Of a DNA stretch of 64,000 nucleotides, positions 52,792 to 62,114 are shown piece by piece; the stretch's first letter is position 1, and each line of letters starts with the position of its first letter. The translations under genes were made by a program, and so were the position numbers. The notes under the pieces were generated by a model that saw only the letters and a program-made list of their open reading frames with translations, searched no databases and was not told the origin of the DNA. This stretch comes from Paenibacillus periandrae. GTDB taxonomy: Bacteria; Bacillota; Bacilli; Paenibacillales; NBRC-103111. Location: the NCBI RefSeq assembly GCF_022458865.1, contig NZ_JAJNMU010000006.1:334479-398478 (forward strand), read 5' to 3'.

Positions 52792-53115
52792 ATGGATAAT
52801 CACAACGCTGAGCCACATCAGGCACATGGCGGATCCTTGAAATCCTATACAATTGGGTTTATTTTATCCATTGTGCTGACCATCATTCCGCTCGTACTTG
52901 TCATGAACCATATGCTTAACACTACCGCAACGCTTGTCATTATTCTTTTAATCGCTGTTTTACAGTTCGCGATACAGATGATCTTCTTCATGCACATCAA
53001 GGAAGAGCAGAAACCGCGCTACAACCTGATGGCTTTGATACTGGGTCTTGTTATTCTCGTGACGATTGTATCCGGCTCGATATGGATTATGACGTATAAT
53101 GCGGTTGCACATTAA
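52792..53115 (+). CDS. qoxD: Cytochrome aa3 quinol oxidase subunit IV
   Basis: 107 residues, three helices (SYTIGFILSIVLTIIPLVLVM; TLVIILLIAVLQFAIQMIFFM; LMALILGLVILVTIVSGSIWIM). Small stabilising subunit. Starts at the next base after qoxC stops. A hairpin terminator follows. Confidence 0.95.
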   Translation: MDNHNAEPHQAHGGSLKSYTIGFILSIVLTIIPLVLVMNHMLNTTATLVIILLIAVLQFAIQMIFFMHIKEEQKPRYNLMALILGLVILVTIVSGSIWIMTYNAVAH

Positions 53116-53157
53116 AAAGCTGCCATAGTACGTGAAAATATCCCAAGCAACATGAAC

Positions 53158-53205
53158 AAACCCGTAAGGGACAGCTCAAGAAATCTGCTGTCTCTCACGG
53201 GTTTT
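53158..53205 (+). terminator. Terminator of qoxABCD
   Basis: AAACCCGT (53158-53165) pairs with ACGGGTTTT (53197-53205), with GGGACAGC/GCTGTC further in. T-rich on both exits, so it may also serve the convergent gene at 53249. Confidence 0.9.
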
Positions 53206-53248
53206 CATTTTCTTGCACATTATTCCGATAAACTGCCTCCACGATACC

Positions 53249-55588
53249 TCAACGCGTTGACAATCGATACTGCTTAGGCGTCATCGCCACATGCCTCTGA
53301 AATGCCCTGTTCAAATTTCTTTCGGAATACCCGACCATCGAGGCAATTTCCGTAATACTATGGTCTGTTACCTCCAAGAGCTTTCGTGCCTTTTCCACCT
53401 TGTATTTCATCAGGTACTCGATAAAGGAAATACCTGCTTCCTGCTTAAACAGACGGCTTAAATATGAAGGACTCATGTTGACCAGCTCCGCGCACTCAAT
53501 CAACGAAGGCAAGCCCTCGTTAGCCTCAATATGTGCACATACCCTTTGTACGGCAAGCTTCGTCGTATTATTCCTGATTTCTTCCGTAATTTGCCGGTGC
53601 ATCGGAAACAAGATCTCCACAAACCATTCATGGACCTCTTGGTACGTTTGCCTGGCCTTGAGCTGCTCGAATAAATTGTCACCAAGACTATCCAATACAC
53701 CGTAACCCATTTCCTCCAGTGACTGAATGATGGAAGATAACAGCACCAGATAGCACTGCATCGCTGTATTATATGAATCTGATGCCCGTACCCGCTGCGA
53801 AAATTGCACCAGGGTCTCCTCGGCAGCTGACAGCTCGCCCTGAAGCAAGAATTCAACCATATCCAGCTCAAAGCTTTTTGGATAATTAAAAATTTTCAGC
53901 TTATCGTTAGGAACGGCTAAGCGGTTGTAGTAGAGTACATGCTGACTTTCGCTAATTAATCGGTATTGCAGAGCAAGCTTAGCTTCATTATAGGATTCTG
54001 ATAGCAGGGCGATGTTCTCACGCTGCCCTCCAACCCCAATTGAAACCTTAAATGACAAGTACGTCTGCAAAGCCTCGCAGATTTTATCCGCATACCCTTG
54101 AATCGTACGTGCAATTTCGTCCTCGTCAGTACTGCTGTTAAAATGCACAATACCAACTGCTTCCTTCTCATCCTTCTCTACTACAAATCCTTGTGCCGGG
54201 GCGCAATGCTCCAGCAATTCGAGCATCACATTTTTGATAGCAAACACAATGATCGCGCCTTCATTAGGCAAAAACCTTTTTTCCTTGAACAAATTTTCCG
54301 CCATCACAACCAGTACCACATAGATGCCATCCTGTGGAATCCCGTACGTACGACAGGACGAATCTAAAGCTTCTTTACGGATTGCCAATGTATTGCCTAA
54401 CACATTCAGTAGAAATTGATCGCGTAAATCCGGCTGAATCTTTTTCACATAGCTGTCCAAGGATTCCGCCTGATCTCTCAAATAAGTCAAGCAGGAGCGG
54501 ATAAACTCGATTTCATTGCCCTTGATGCCGGGAGTCCTCGTCGTACCTACATTCCGCAGCTGTTCGCCATATTTAAGGAGCTTGTCGATGGGGCTGTATG
54601 CCATCTTGGAGAATACAATCGTCAATACTACACCGAGAAGCAAAAAAATCAACACGGAAAGGGCGATAAACAAACGAAGCCATGTCAGTTGGCTTGTCAT
54701 TTCGCGCTCCGGCATCAGTGAAACATAGGTTCTTCCGAGAGCCGTTCGATAAAATACGGTCAGCAGACGCTCACCTTGATCATCGGTTTGGATAAAACGG
54801 TCGGTATCGCTATCATCCGATAGGACACGGTTTAGCAGTGGCTGTGTACTGGCAGACTTGCCCAGCAAGAAATCATTGGACGAGTGCAGCATAATATGAT
54901 TTTTGCCATCCATAACTAATAGATCCTGGGTACGCAGGCTAGAGCCGGAATTGAACAGCAGCTTGCGTATTTCCGCCTCTCTGACCTGGAAAATCATAAT
55001 ACCCTGCGGTTTGCCATAATTCGTTACTGGAAGCCGACGTACGTATGAAATACAGCCATCCTGAGCGGAAGAAGGCAGGTATACCCATTCCGATTTATTC
55101 TCCATAGACAGAACCTTTAAGATATTGTCACGCTGCGGGAAGTTCTCCAAAGTGGCTGCTCCGTACCCGCTCGATATCGCAATATCGCTTGCGCTTTGAT
55201 AAAAAACAACCTCACGAATCAAGCTGCCGGAATTCTTTTGCACCAGCAGTGTTTCCAGTATCTCTGACTGCTCCACATAATGCTCGGCAAAATCGGGCTG
55301 ACCAAGAACGGCTTTGATCGAGGGCTGAATCGATAGCTGCAGCGATTGATATTCGATTTGCGTCAATACATTTTCCATACGTTCCTTCAGCTGCAATAAC
55401 GAGGCATAGCTGTCCTCCTGAAACTGCTGGGTCAGCTTGTTCTCAGACACGTGTAAATAAGCGCTGCCCAGAAGAAAAATGGGCAGCGAAACCGAAATAC
55501 ATCCCAACCAGACCAGACGGCTTAAATAGTTTGTTCCGGGGAGCATGGTGCCAAGCAGCGCAAGCCCCCTTTGTATCCAGTATTTCAT
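53249..55588 (-). CDS. Membrane-bound AraC-family regulator (YesN/YtdP-like)
   Basis: 779 residues. A helix near 25-45 (LGCISVSLPIFLLGSAYL), a large extracytoplasmic sensor of cache type (about 46-300), a second helix (about 308-330, LFIALSVLIFLLLGVVLTIVFSKM), a cytoplasmic linker and a C-terminal AraC HTH (MSPSYLSRLFKQEAGISFIEYLMKYKVEKARKLLEVTDHSITEIASMVGYSERNLNRAFQRHVAMTPKQYR). This is the large regulator type common in Paenibacillus sugar operons. It follows the sugar-binding lipoprotein gene by 27 bp on the same strand. Confidence 0.9.
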   Translation of the reverse strand: MKYWIQRGLALLGTMLPGTNYLSRLVWLGCISVSLPIFLLGSAYLHVSENKLTQQFQEDSYASLLQLKERMENVLTQIEYQSLQLSIQPSIKAVLGQPDFAEHYVEQSEILETLLVQKNSGSLIREVVFYQSASDIAISSGYGAATLENFPQRDNILKVLSMENKSEWVYLPSSAQDGCISYVRRLPVTNYGKPQGIMIFQVREAEIRKLLFNSGSSLRTQDLLVMDGKNHIMLHSSNDFLLGKSASTQPLLNRVLSDDSDTDRFIQTDDQGERLLTVFYRTALGRTYVSLMPEREMTSQLTWLRLFIALSVLIFLLLGVVLTIVFSKMAYSPIDKLLKYGEQLRNVGTTRTPGIKGNEIEFIRSCLTYLRDQAESLDSYVKKIQPDLRDQFLLNVLGNTLAIRKEALDSSCRTYGIPQDGIYVVLVVMAENLFKEKRFLPNEGAIIVFAIKNVMLELLEHCAPAQGFVVEKDEKEAVGIVHFNSSTDEDEIARTIQGYADKICEALQTYLSFKVSIGVGGQRENIALLSESYNEAKLALQYRLISESQHVLYYNRLAVPNDKLKIFNYPKSFELDMVEFLLQGELSAAEETLVQFSQRVRASDSYNTAMQCYLVLLSSIIQSLEEMGYGVLDSLGDNLFEQLKARQTYQEVHEWFVEILFPMHRQITEEIRNNTTKLAVQRVCAHIEANEGLPSLIECAELVNMSPSYLSRLFKQEAGISFIEYLMKYKVEKARKLLEVTDHSITEIASMVGYSERNLNRAFQRHVAMTPKQYRLSTR

Positions 55589-55615
55589 AGACGCCTCCCC
55601 GGCAAACAGAGGTTG

Positions 55616-57172
55616 TTACTTGCCTAAATAGCTTTTATAATTTTTGGCGAATTCCTGATACGCTTGCTTCGTTTCTGGAAGATTATTGATTTTATCAACA
55701 TACTGCTTGTATTCGTCCATGCTGATCTGGCCGACAATCACCTTGGTCACCATCGATTTCCACTCGCTCTCATATTTGGACCACACATTGATCCATGAAT
55801 CGGACACCAGGAAGCGGAACGGGTCCACCTGGCCAATTTCATCGAAGTTGGCTACTTCCTTGATTTTGGCATCATTGTAGGCTTTGCTTCCGGATGCACT
55901 GATAACTTTACCCCACTTCTGATAGGTAAGTACTCCGACTCCTTTACTTGTTGTATTGACTTCCTTAATCCCTTTCTCGTTCAGTACCTTTTGTCCATCG
56001 ACTACCGTATAATGTATACCCTCTGTACCGTAATAGGCAAAATCGGTGATGCTTTCCGAGGCCGTCTTCTCAAAATAATCAAGAAGCTGCCATACCTTGG
56101 CTTCAGGTACCTGCTTGGATATCAAGAAGCCCCCACCGCCGCCTATTGCTAGATCAACCGCCATGCCTTTAGGACCTTTAAGCGCCAAATTCAGAATCTG
56201 CGGATTTTTTTGTCCGGCTTTTTCCATCGCGGTCTCCCACTGCTTATCCCACCAAATACTTCTTGGATAGGAAGCGGCACGGCCTGTCTGGAATAGCTCC
56301 TCGGCTTGGGTCGTTTTCATGACTGCAAATTCCTTGGACAATATACCCTCTTTGTAAAGCTTCTGAAACCAGGCGATCATCTCCGTGTACTGCGGATTCA
56401 AATTGGTATAGATCAAGCCTCCAGCAGCATCGTAGGTAGGCTGCGATGCGCCAAATCCAGCGGCAAAGGAAGCATCCCCATCGCTCACGATTACTCCATG
56501 GCCGATCAAGCCAAGCGTGTCCTTCTTGCCATTGCCGTCAATGTCGGCATCGATGATTTTTTTCAAGGCGTCCGCATATTCATCCAGTGTAGTAGGTACC
56601 GGAATTTTCAACTGATCGAGCCAGTCCTTACGGATTTTGATTCCTGGGTCTACTCTTGAACGTGATCCCGGCAGCGAGTAAATTTTGCCATCTATCGTTC
56701 TGTATTTAAAAGCATCCTTAACCAAATTATTTTTCATATTCGGGTATTTGCTAAAATCACCGAGAAACGGGGTGAGGTCCCAAAACGCGCCATTTTTGAT
56801 CGCACTGAGCAAGGTTGCCTTCTTGAAATCGGGAACAGCAACGACCTCAGGCAGATCACCGGAAGCGAGCAGCAAATCGAGCTTTGTGTTCAAATCACCA
56901 GAGGGGACCCATTCCACATTAAGCTTGGAGTTAGTCCTTTTTTGCCATTCCGACCAATAATCATCATTCATATTCGGCACTTCGTTATACAATCCAGCGA
57001 ACATTTTGATCGATAACGGTTTATCTGCATCCTTGCTTTGTCCTGATGGCGCTGAACCCTTGTCCGTCCCGGCTACCTTATTCGTCTCCGTCGGACCCGA
57101 ACAACCCGCAGCTGTCGCAAGCGCTAACATCAGTGTCAACGTCATATACACCCTTTTATTCTTGTGCTTCAT
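55616..57172 (-). CDS. Sugar ABC transporter substrate-binding lipoprotein, family 1
   Basis: 518 residues. Lipobox at about Cys24 (TAAGC), then a type I extracellular solute-binding fold (KPLSIKMFAGLYNEVPNMNDDYWSEWQKRTNSKLNVEWVPSGDLNTKLDLLLASGDLPEVVAVPDFKKATLLSAIKNGAFWDLTPFL). Close to LplA-like oligosaccharide-binding proteins. The two permease genes of a usual sugar ABC set are absent: the downstream gene is a regulator and the upstream gene is transcribed elsewhere. It may share permeases or serve as a ligand-binding partner of the regulator. Confidence 0.9.
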   Translation of the reverse strand: MKHKNKRVYMTLTLMLALATAAGCSGPTETNKVAGTDKGSAPSGQSKDADKPLSIKMFAGLYNEVPNMNDDYWSEWQKRTNSKLNVEWVPSGDLNTKLDLLLASGDLPEVVAVPDFKKATLLSAIKNGAFWDLTPFLGDFSKYPNMKNNLVKDAFKYRTIDGKIYSLPGSRSRVDPGIKIRKDWLDQLKIPVPTTLDEYADALKKIIDADIDGNGKKDTLGLIGHGVIVSDGDASFAAGFGASQPTYDAAGGLIYTNLNPQYTEMIAWFQKLYKEGILSKEFAVMKTTQAEELFQTGRAASYPRSIWWDKQWETAMEKAGQKNPQILNLALKGPKGMAVDLAIGGGGGFLISKQVPEAKVWQLLDYFEKTASESITDFAYYGTEGIHYTVVDGQKVLNEKGIKEVNTTSKGVGVLTYQKWGKVISASGSKAYNDAKIKEVANFDEIGQVDPFRFLVSDSWINVWSKYESEWKSMVTKVIVGQISMDEYKQYVDKINNLPETKQAYQEFAKNYKSYLGK

Positions 57173-57419
57173 CCGTTTAAATCCTCCCCATTGTCATTAT
57201 CGATGCGCAGCTCCTATATGCTACCAGAGCGCTCAAGTCGAATTATATACGGCTTAGGAAAGGCAGAATACGGACAATACTTTTCCATCGCTGCTCAAAA
57301 AGAAATGTCCTGCCCTACCGCCGTACTTAGTAAGGAAAAGCGGGGATCATTGCTGTTAACGAAAGAAAAGTCCGGTATATTCCATCCACTTCAACACTGA
57401 TTTGGAGCAAAATTAGACT

Positions 57420-58337
57420 CTAGCTCCCGACTGTCTTACCACTCATTCGCGCCTTGAATTCACCAGGCGAGCAATGATTGTGCCGTTTGAATAATTTATA
57501 AAATTGCGCAGTGCTCGGGATCCCTACCTCACAGGCAATTTCCGTAATGCTCAGATCACGGGTCGCCAGCAGCCGTTCGGCTTTTTTGACGCGCTTGTAG
57601 TTAACGAACTCGATAAAAGACAGTCCCATCGTTGTGCGAAAATAGCGGATAAAATAGGCGTAGCTCAAATTAAGCAGGCTGCAAACCTCTTCGACTGTAA
57701 TTTTCTCACCTAAATTCCGCTCCACATAATCAAGTGCAGGCCGCAAACGAACCACCTCCAGCTCCGTATCACCCTGAAGCAGCATCCGGGAGTCATAGCG
57801 CAGCAAAAGCAGCAGCAGCTTTTTGATTGAAGCCCCAATTGCCAGCTCGTAGCCGCGCTGCTGCGACTGGGACTCCCTATATATCTCGTTCACAAGTGAG
57901 AAAGCCTCTTCGCAAGCCTCAGGATGCTCCCTGAATATATAATTCAATGTGCTGAGCGGCTGGGTCAGCTCGGAAAAGCAGTGCAAATAAGGTAGTGAGC
58001 TTTGGTCAAAATGCTGCAGCAAGTCGACCTGAAGCACAATGAACCTTAGCGGGGTTGGCATTGCTTTATGAATTCGATGCAGCTGCGAGGAGCCGAACAG
58101 CATAACATCCCCATAGTCCTGGATACGATAATCATCCTTCGTTTGTATGCCGGCACGACCTTCAGTTATGGCTAGAAATTCAACCTCTTTGTGATAATGC
58201 CAAGGCCATACCTCGGGAATCCCTACTGTCTGTTTGTCGGACTGTACCTCCCATACCTTCAAAAAAAGGGATGGGTTCTGATAGATAACGAGTTCCTCTC
58301 TGACAGGATCATGCCGCGTATCCATTGTAATAGTCAT
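57420..58337 (-). CDS. AraC-family regulator with cupin domain
   Basis: 305 residues. N-terminal cupin (PEVWPWHYHKEVEFLAITEGRAGIQTKDDYRIQDYGDVMLFGSSQLHRI) and C-terminal AraC HTH (EVCSLLNLSYAYFIRYFRTTMGLSFIEFVNYKRVKKAERLLATRDLSITEIACEVGIPSTAQFYKLFKRHNHCSPGEFK). Divergent from the ThuA/Gfo operon, so likely its regulator. The ATG at 58337 has GAGGTG nine bases upstream. Confidence 0.93.
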   Translation of the reverse strand: MTITMDTRHDPVREELVIYQNPSLFLKVWEVQSDKQTVGIPEVWPWHYHKEVEFLAITEGRAGIQTKDDYRIQDYGDVMLFGSSQLHRIHKAMPTPLRFIVLQVDLLQHFDQSSLPYLHCFSELTQPLSTLNYIFREHPEACEEAFSLVNEIYRESQSQQRGYELAIGASIKKLLLLLLRYDSRMLLQGDTELEVVRLRPALDYVERNLGEKITVEEVCSLLNLSYAYFIRYFRTTMGLSFIEFVNYKRVKKAERLLATRDLSITEIACEVGIPSTAQFYKLFKRHNHCSPGEFKARMSGKTVGS

Positions 58338-58487
58338 AAACGAATGCACCTCATCGGTTTCATTTAAGAAGATTGTTTCCTCTTATAGATTGAGATCTAC
58401 ATATGTTGAGTATAACACAGGATCTTTCAATAAAATCAAAAAGGTCATTTTTGGAGAAGGAACGGGCAGTTTTCAGTCTATCTTTTG

Positions 58488-58501
58488 TGTAAGCGGTTGC
58501 C
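58488..58501 (+). promoter_or_regulatory. Catabolite-responsive (cre-like) element
   Basis: TGTAAGCGGTTGCC fits the CcpA cre pattern TGNAARCGNNNNC, ending directly before TATAAT (58502-58507), so it would lie inside the promoter of the ThuA operon. Binding there would repress; the AraC regulator could activate. Confidence 0.5.
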
Positions 58502-58553
58502 TATAATCTGAGAAGAAAGCACATATCCTGATTATATAATGGAGGTATTCAAT

Positions 58554-59285
58554 ATGAGTACAAAGCTGCGCGTTACCGTCTGGAATGAATTCCGTCATGA
58601 ACAAAATAACGAAAAGGTTCGGGCCGTCTACCCCCAAGGTATCCATCACGCCATTGGTGAAGGTCTTGGCGATGCTTTTGAGATCAGCTATGCTACCTTG
58701 GATGAAGAAGAGCATGGGTTAACCGAAGAGAAGCTGAACGGTACGGACGTTCTGATCTGGTGGGGGCATAAAGCGCACCGTGAGGTGACTGACGTCATCG
58801 TCGACCGCGTTCATAAACGTGTACGTGAGGGCATGGGTTTAATCGTGCTGCACTCCGGACATTTCTCCAAAATTTTCATGAAGCTGATGGGTACCTCATG
58901 CAATTTGAAGTGGCGTGAGGCTGACGAGAAGGAACGGCTGTGGGTCGTATCCCCCGGACATCCGATTGTTGAAGGCATTGGTGAATACATTGAGCTTGAG
59001 CAGGAGGAAATGTACGGCGAGCACTTTGATATCCCGCAGCCGGACGAATTGATCTTTACAAGCTGGTTTGAGGGCGGAGAAGTATTCCGCAGCGGCTGCA
59101 CGTTCCATCGTGGACAAGGCAAAATCTTTTATTTCCGTCCCGGTCACGAAACTTATCCTACTTATTATAACGAACAAATTCGACGCGTTATCCGCAACGC
59201 CGTATCGTGGGCAGCGCCAACCACTCGTCCAGTGCCTGTCTATGGCAACAGCAAGCCGCTGGAGACGATCCAAGGAGGTAAGTAA
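58554..59285 (+). CDS. ThuA-domain protein
   Basis: 243 residues. Glutamine-amidotransferase-like ThuA fold: [89 protein letters not shown]. Family members act in trehalose/disaccharide metabolism with Gfo/Idh/MocA dehydrogenases, as next to it here. GGAGGT seven bases before the ATG at 58554. First gene of a two-gene operon. Confidence 0.94.
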   Translation: MSTKLRVTVWNEFRHEQNNEKVRAVYPQGIHHAIGEGLGDAFEISYATLDEEEHGLTEEKLNGTDVLIWWGHKAHREVTDVIVDRVHKRVREGMGLIVLHSGHFSKIFMKLMGTSCNLKWREADEKERLWVVSPGHPIVEGIGEYIELEQEEMYGEHFDIPQPDELIFTSWFEGGEVFRSGCTFHRGQGKIFYFRPGHETYPTYYNEQIRRVIRNAVSWAAPTTRPVPVYGNSKPLETIQGGK

Positions 59286-59286
59286 T

Positions 59287-60348
59287 ATGTCGGAAGCTGT
59301 CCAAGCTAATAAGCCTTTCAGGGCCGTTCAGGTCGGCTGTGGCAACATGGGCAAACGTTGGGTCAAATATGCGCTTTCGAGAGAAGACGTCGAGATTGTC
59401 GCTTTAGTAGATATTTATCCAGCTGCCGCGGAAGCGATGGCTAATGAGCTCGGTCTTACCTGCGGTAAATTTACCAGCCTTGAGGAAGCCATACGTGCTA
59501 CCGGAGCCAATCTGGTGATGGACGTTACGATACCCGAGGTTCACAAAAGCGTCGTTATGACAGCCACAGCGCTCGGCTGCAATGTGATCGGAGAGAAGCC
59601 GATGGCCGCCTCCATGCAGGATGCAATTGAGATGAAGAACTTCGTGAATCAACATAATAAAAACTACATCGTTATGCAGAACCGCAGGTACAATAAACAA
59701 ATCCGCGAGGCGCGTGGAATGATCGAGCAGAACGTCATCGGACAACCTGGATTTATGAAAGCCGACTTTTTCCTTGGGCCGCACTTTGGCGGCTTCCGCG
59801 AAGCTATGGACAACCCGCTCATTCTCGATATGGCCATCCATACCTTTGACCAGGCTCGTTTTCTGCTCGGTGCCAACCCGGTATCCGTGTACTGCCATGA
59901 ATTTAATCCGCCTTATTCCTGGTACAAAGGCAATGCTTCGGCAGTTTGCATATTTGAAATGTCGGACGGTACCGTGTTTTCCTATAATGGCTCATGGAGT
60001 GCTGAAGGCGCTCCAACCTCCTGGGAAAGTGCGTGGCGAATTGTCGGCTCCAAAGGAACCTTGATATGGGATGGTAAGAACAGGCCCTATGCCGAAGTCG
60101 TACCCGTAGAACCGGCTCAAGGAGCCTTTATGAACGAACATATGCAAGTTTACCCTTCCGCAGTCTGGGAAGGCCGTGAGGGACACGATGGCTGCTTTGA
60201 GGAGATGTTCACCTCGCTCATCGAAGGTCGCAAGGCAGAGACTGACTGCTCGGATAACCTGAACAGTATGGCAATGGTGTTCGGTGCGATCGAAAGCGCG
60301 AAGCGTGGGGAAAAGGTACAGATCAGCTCCATTCTCAGCAACTTATAG
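59287..60348 (+). CDS. Gfo/Idh/MocA-family oxidoreductase
   Basis: 353 residues. N-terminal NAD(P)-binding Rossmann motif (FRAVQVGCGNMGKRWVKYA), EKPMAASMQDAIEMKNF, and the C-terminal substrate domain (GPHFGGFREAMDNPLILDMAIHTFDQARFLLGANPV). Likely oxidises or reduces a sugar or inositol derivative. ATG at 59287, one base after the ThuA stop, with GGAGG eight bases before. Co-transcribed with ThuA. Confidence 0.94.
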   Translation: MSEAVQANKPFRAVQVGCGNMGKRWVKYALSREDVEIVALVDIYPAAAEAMANELGLTCGKFTSLEEAIRATGANLVMDVTIPEVHKSVVMTATALGCNVIGEKPMAASMQDAIEMKNFVNQHNKNYIVMQNRRYNKQIREARGMIEQNVIGQPGFMKADFFLGPHFGGFREAMDNPLILDMAIHTFDQARFLLGANPVSVYCHEFNPPYSWYKGNASAVCIFEMSDGTVFSYNGSWSAEGAPTSWESAWRIVGSKGTLIWDGKNRPYAEVVPVEPAQGAFMNEHMQVYPSAVWEGREGHDGCFEEMFTSLIEGRKAETDCSDNLNSMAMVFGAIESAKRGEKVQISSILSNL

Positions 60349-60365
60349 GTTAAAGGTTCCGCAAG

Positions 60366-60418
60366 CGAATTTAGTGAACCAAGCCATTTACACGTACGGT
60401 CTTGGTTCACTACATTCG
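60366..60418 (+). terminator. Long hairpin downstream of the ThuA/Gfo operon
   Basis: TAGTGAACCAAG (60372-60383) pairs with CTTGGTTCACTA (60401-60412), with flanking CGAAT/ATTCG (60366-60370, 60414-60418) extending the stem. No T-run follows, so it is a 3' stem or factor-assisted terminator. Confidence 0.6.
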
Positions 60419-60503
60419 AATCAAAGTAAACACTCATAGTACCTGCTGCTTTACAGAGCCTGTCCATTGTCGCTAGACTTTATTGCCTTATAAATGAATG
60501 AAC

Positions 60504-60539
60504 AAAAAAGATGAGGATCAATTGATCCTCATCTTTTTT
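60504..60539 (-). terminator. Perfectly palindromic terminator of the tRNA-Arg/Leu unit
   Basis: AAAAAAGATGAGGATCAA followed by its exact reverse complement (18-bp arms, no loop) ends in TTTTTT on both strands. On the minus strand it lies 12 bases past tRNA-Leu. It would also end plus-strand transcripts. Confidence 0.9.
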
Positions 60540-60551
60540 GCACTTCCATGA

Positions 60552-60634
<83 letters not shown>

Positions 60635-60641
60635 AAGTGTA

Positions 60642-60718
60642 TGGCGCGCCCTGAGAGATTCGAACTCCCGGCCTTTTGATTCGTAGTCAAACGCTCTATC
60701 CAGCTGAGCTAAGGGCGC
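60642..60718 (-). tRNA. tRNA-Arg (ACG)
   Basis: Minus-strand 77-nt cloverleaf, acceptor GCGCCCT/AGGGCGC, D-arm TAGCTCAGCTGGATAGAGC, anticodon loop CTACGAA giving ACG, T-loop GTTCGAATC, discriminator G and encoded CCA. First in its transcription unit, upstream promoter at 60784-60812. Confidence 0.95.
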
Positions 60719-60783
60719 GCGGTATATAATTATATTCTGCATTCCAGCAGTTATTTTTGCGCTGCTTCATGTGCGCAAGAAGT

Positions 60784-60812
60784 ATAATATCACGAATAAA
60801 ATACGAATGCAA
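60784..60812 (-). promoter_or_regulatory. Promoter of the tRNA-Arg/Leu unit
   Basis: Minus strand: TTGCAT (60807-60812), 17-bp spacer, TATTAT (60784-60789), about 65 bp upstream of tRNA-Arg. Confidence 0.65.
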
Positions 60813-60891
60813 GCAAAATATTAAAATATTATTTTTTTTATAAAAAACCATGCATATTCTCCATTCTACAGCTCACAGAAAATGAACTTCA

Positions 60892-61359
60892 TTACTCCTT
60901 TTTTCTCATCACATACCAGCTATCTACTCGATCTGGGTAGTAAATGTGATCGATTATTTCATATTTCAGCTTCTGATACAATTCAATATTTCCTGGTATC
61001 GATAAGCGTACTTCCACCCTGGTTTCCAATATTCCTTTGGCTCTAGCTTGTTCCTCAATAAAGCTCAGCAGCTTTTTACAAATCCCATTCCCTCTGTAGG
61101 CAGGTGTGACTGACACTCTTCCTATGTACATGTGTGAATCTTTAAATTTATAACGGGCCGATCCAACAGCGGTCTGATCCGCCCAGGCTATCACCGCTCC
61201 GCCGCCCTGCTGCATGATTTTAATAATATCGTCCGTTGTTTCGGAAAGCGCCCCTGAGGGCGGATTCAACTTACCTGCGTACTCCTGAAAAGCTTGCTGC
61301 ATCGTGTACAGGATCAGATCAGCTTGATCGATATCCGCTTCTTTTACCTCAATGTTCAT
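60892..61359 (-). CDS. GNAT acetyltransferase
   Basis: 155 residues. Motif A: YIGRVSVTPAYRGNGICKKLLSFIEEQARAKG, motif B: VRLSIPGNIELYQKLKYEIID. GGAGTGA five bases before ATG at 61359; an in-frame GTG at 61368 is less likely. First of several GNAT genes nearby; acceptor unknown. Confidence 0.9.
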   Translation of the reverse strand: MNIEVKEADIDQADLILYTMQQAFQEYAGKLNPPSGALSETTDDIIKIMQQGGGAVIAWADQTAVGSARYKFKDSHMYIGRVSVTPAYRGNGICKKLLSFIEEQARAKGILETRVEVRLSIPGNIELYQKLKYEIIDHIYYPDRVDSWYVMRKKE

Positions 61360-61427
61360 GACTGTCACTCCGTCTATATAAGTTCACTTACAGCTACAAC
61401 CGTTTTTCAAAACAGATGGGGATGATT

Positions 61428-61976
61428 CTACTCTGGCGAACTGTCCTTACGATTAAATTCTTGCTCCAATTTGGAGTGAAGTAAGGAATCGTGCCATTTG
61501 CCTTTATGGTGCATATGTTCTCGCAGACGCCCTTCATAAGTCATTCCGATTTTCTGCATGACCTTGGCTGAACCGATGTTGTCAGGACGACAAGTGGCGT
61601 AGATTCGGTGTAATCCATGAGTTTGAAATCCAAAGCCAAGCATAGCCGTAGCAGCTTCAGCTGCGAAGCCTTGTCGCCAAAATTCCGGATTGAAGCAATA
61701 ACCAATCTCACCCTGCTTCGGTTCAGATAGGTGAATACCGCATCCACCAATAATCTGATTCGTCGCCTTCAGTACGACAGCCATTTCATAATCCTTTCTC
61801 GACTGCACCTGCTGCTGCTCGATGACTCTGCTCACAAAATCCTTGGTATCCTCCTCTGTATTGGGCCCCCAGATCATATGTGTGGCGACCAAAGGACTTG
61901 AGGCGTACAGATGCACGGCTTCCCAATCTGCTTGTATAAATTCTCTTATTATCAATCGCTCCGTAACTAGCTGCAT
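61428..61976 (-). CDS. RimJ/RimL-type GNAT acetyltransferase
   Basis: 182 residues. LVTERLIIREFIQADWEAVHLYASSPLVATHMIWGP, GEIGYCFNPEFWRQGFAAEAATAMLGFGFQTHGLHRIYATCRPDNIGSAKVMQKIGMTYEGRLREHMHHKGKW are typical of the RimJ/RimL group that acetylates protein N-termini or small amines. AGGAG eight bases before ATG at 61976. Confidence 0.92.
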   Translation of the reverse strand: MQLVTERLIIREFIQADWEAVHLYASSPLVATHMIWGPNTEEDTKDFVSRVIEQQQVQSRKDYEMAVVLKATNQIIGGCGIHLSEPKQGEIGYCFNPEFWRQGFAAEAATAMLGFGFQTHGLHRIYATCRPDNIGSAKVMQKIGMTYEGRLREHMHHKGKWHDSLLHSKLEQEFNRKDSSPE

Positions 61977-62114
61977 CCACATATCTCCTCTCGCTTCAAA
62001 GTATTTATAGCGCAAAAAGGAATGCGTCTCATCAAGCAGCATTCCAATACACCCTTAATACGATTATAGGATATTATTCATAAATTTGGAATTAAAATCT
62101 CTAGGCGCTTCCAG

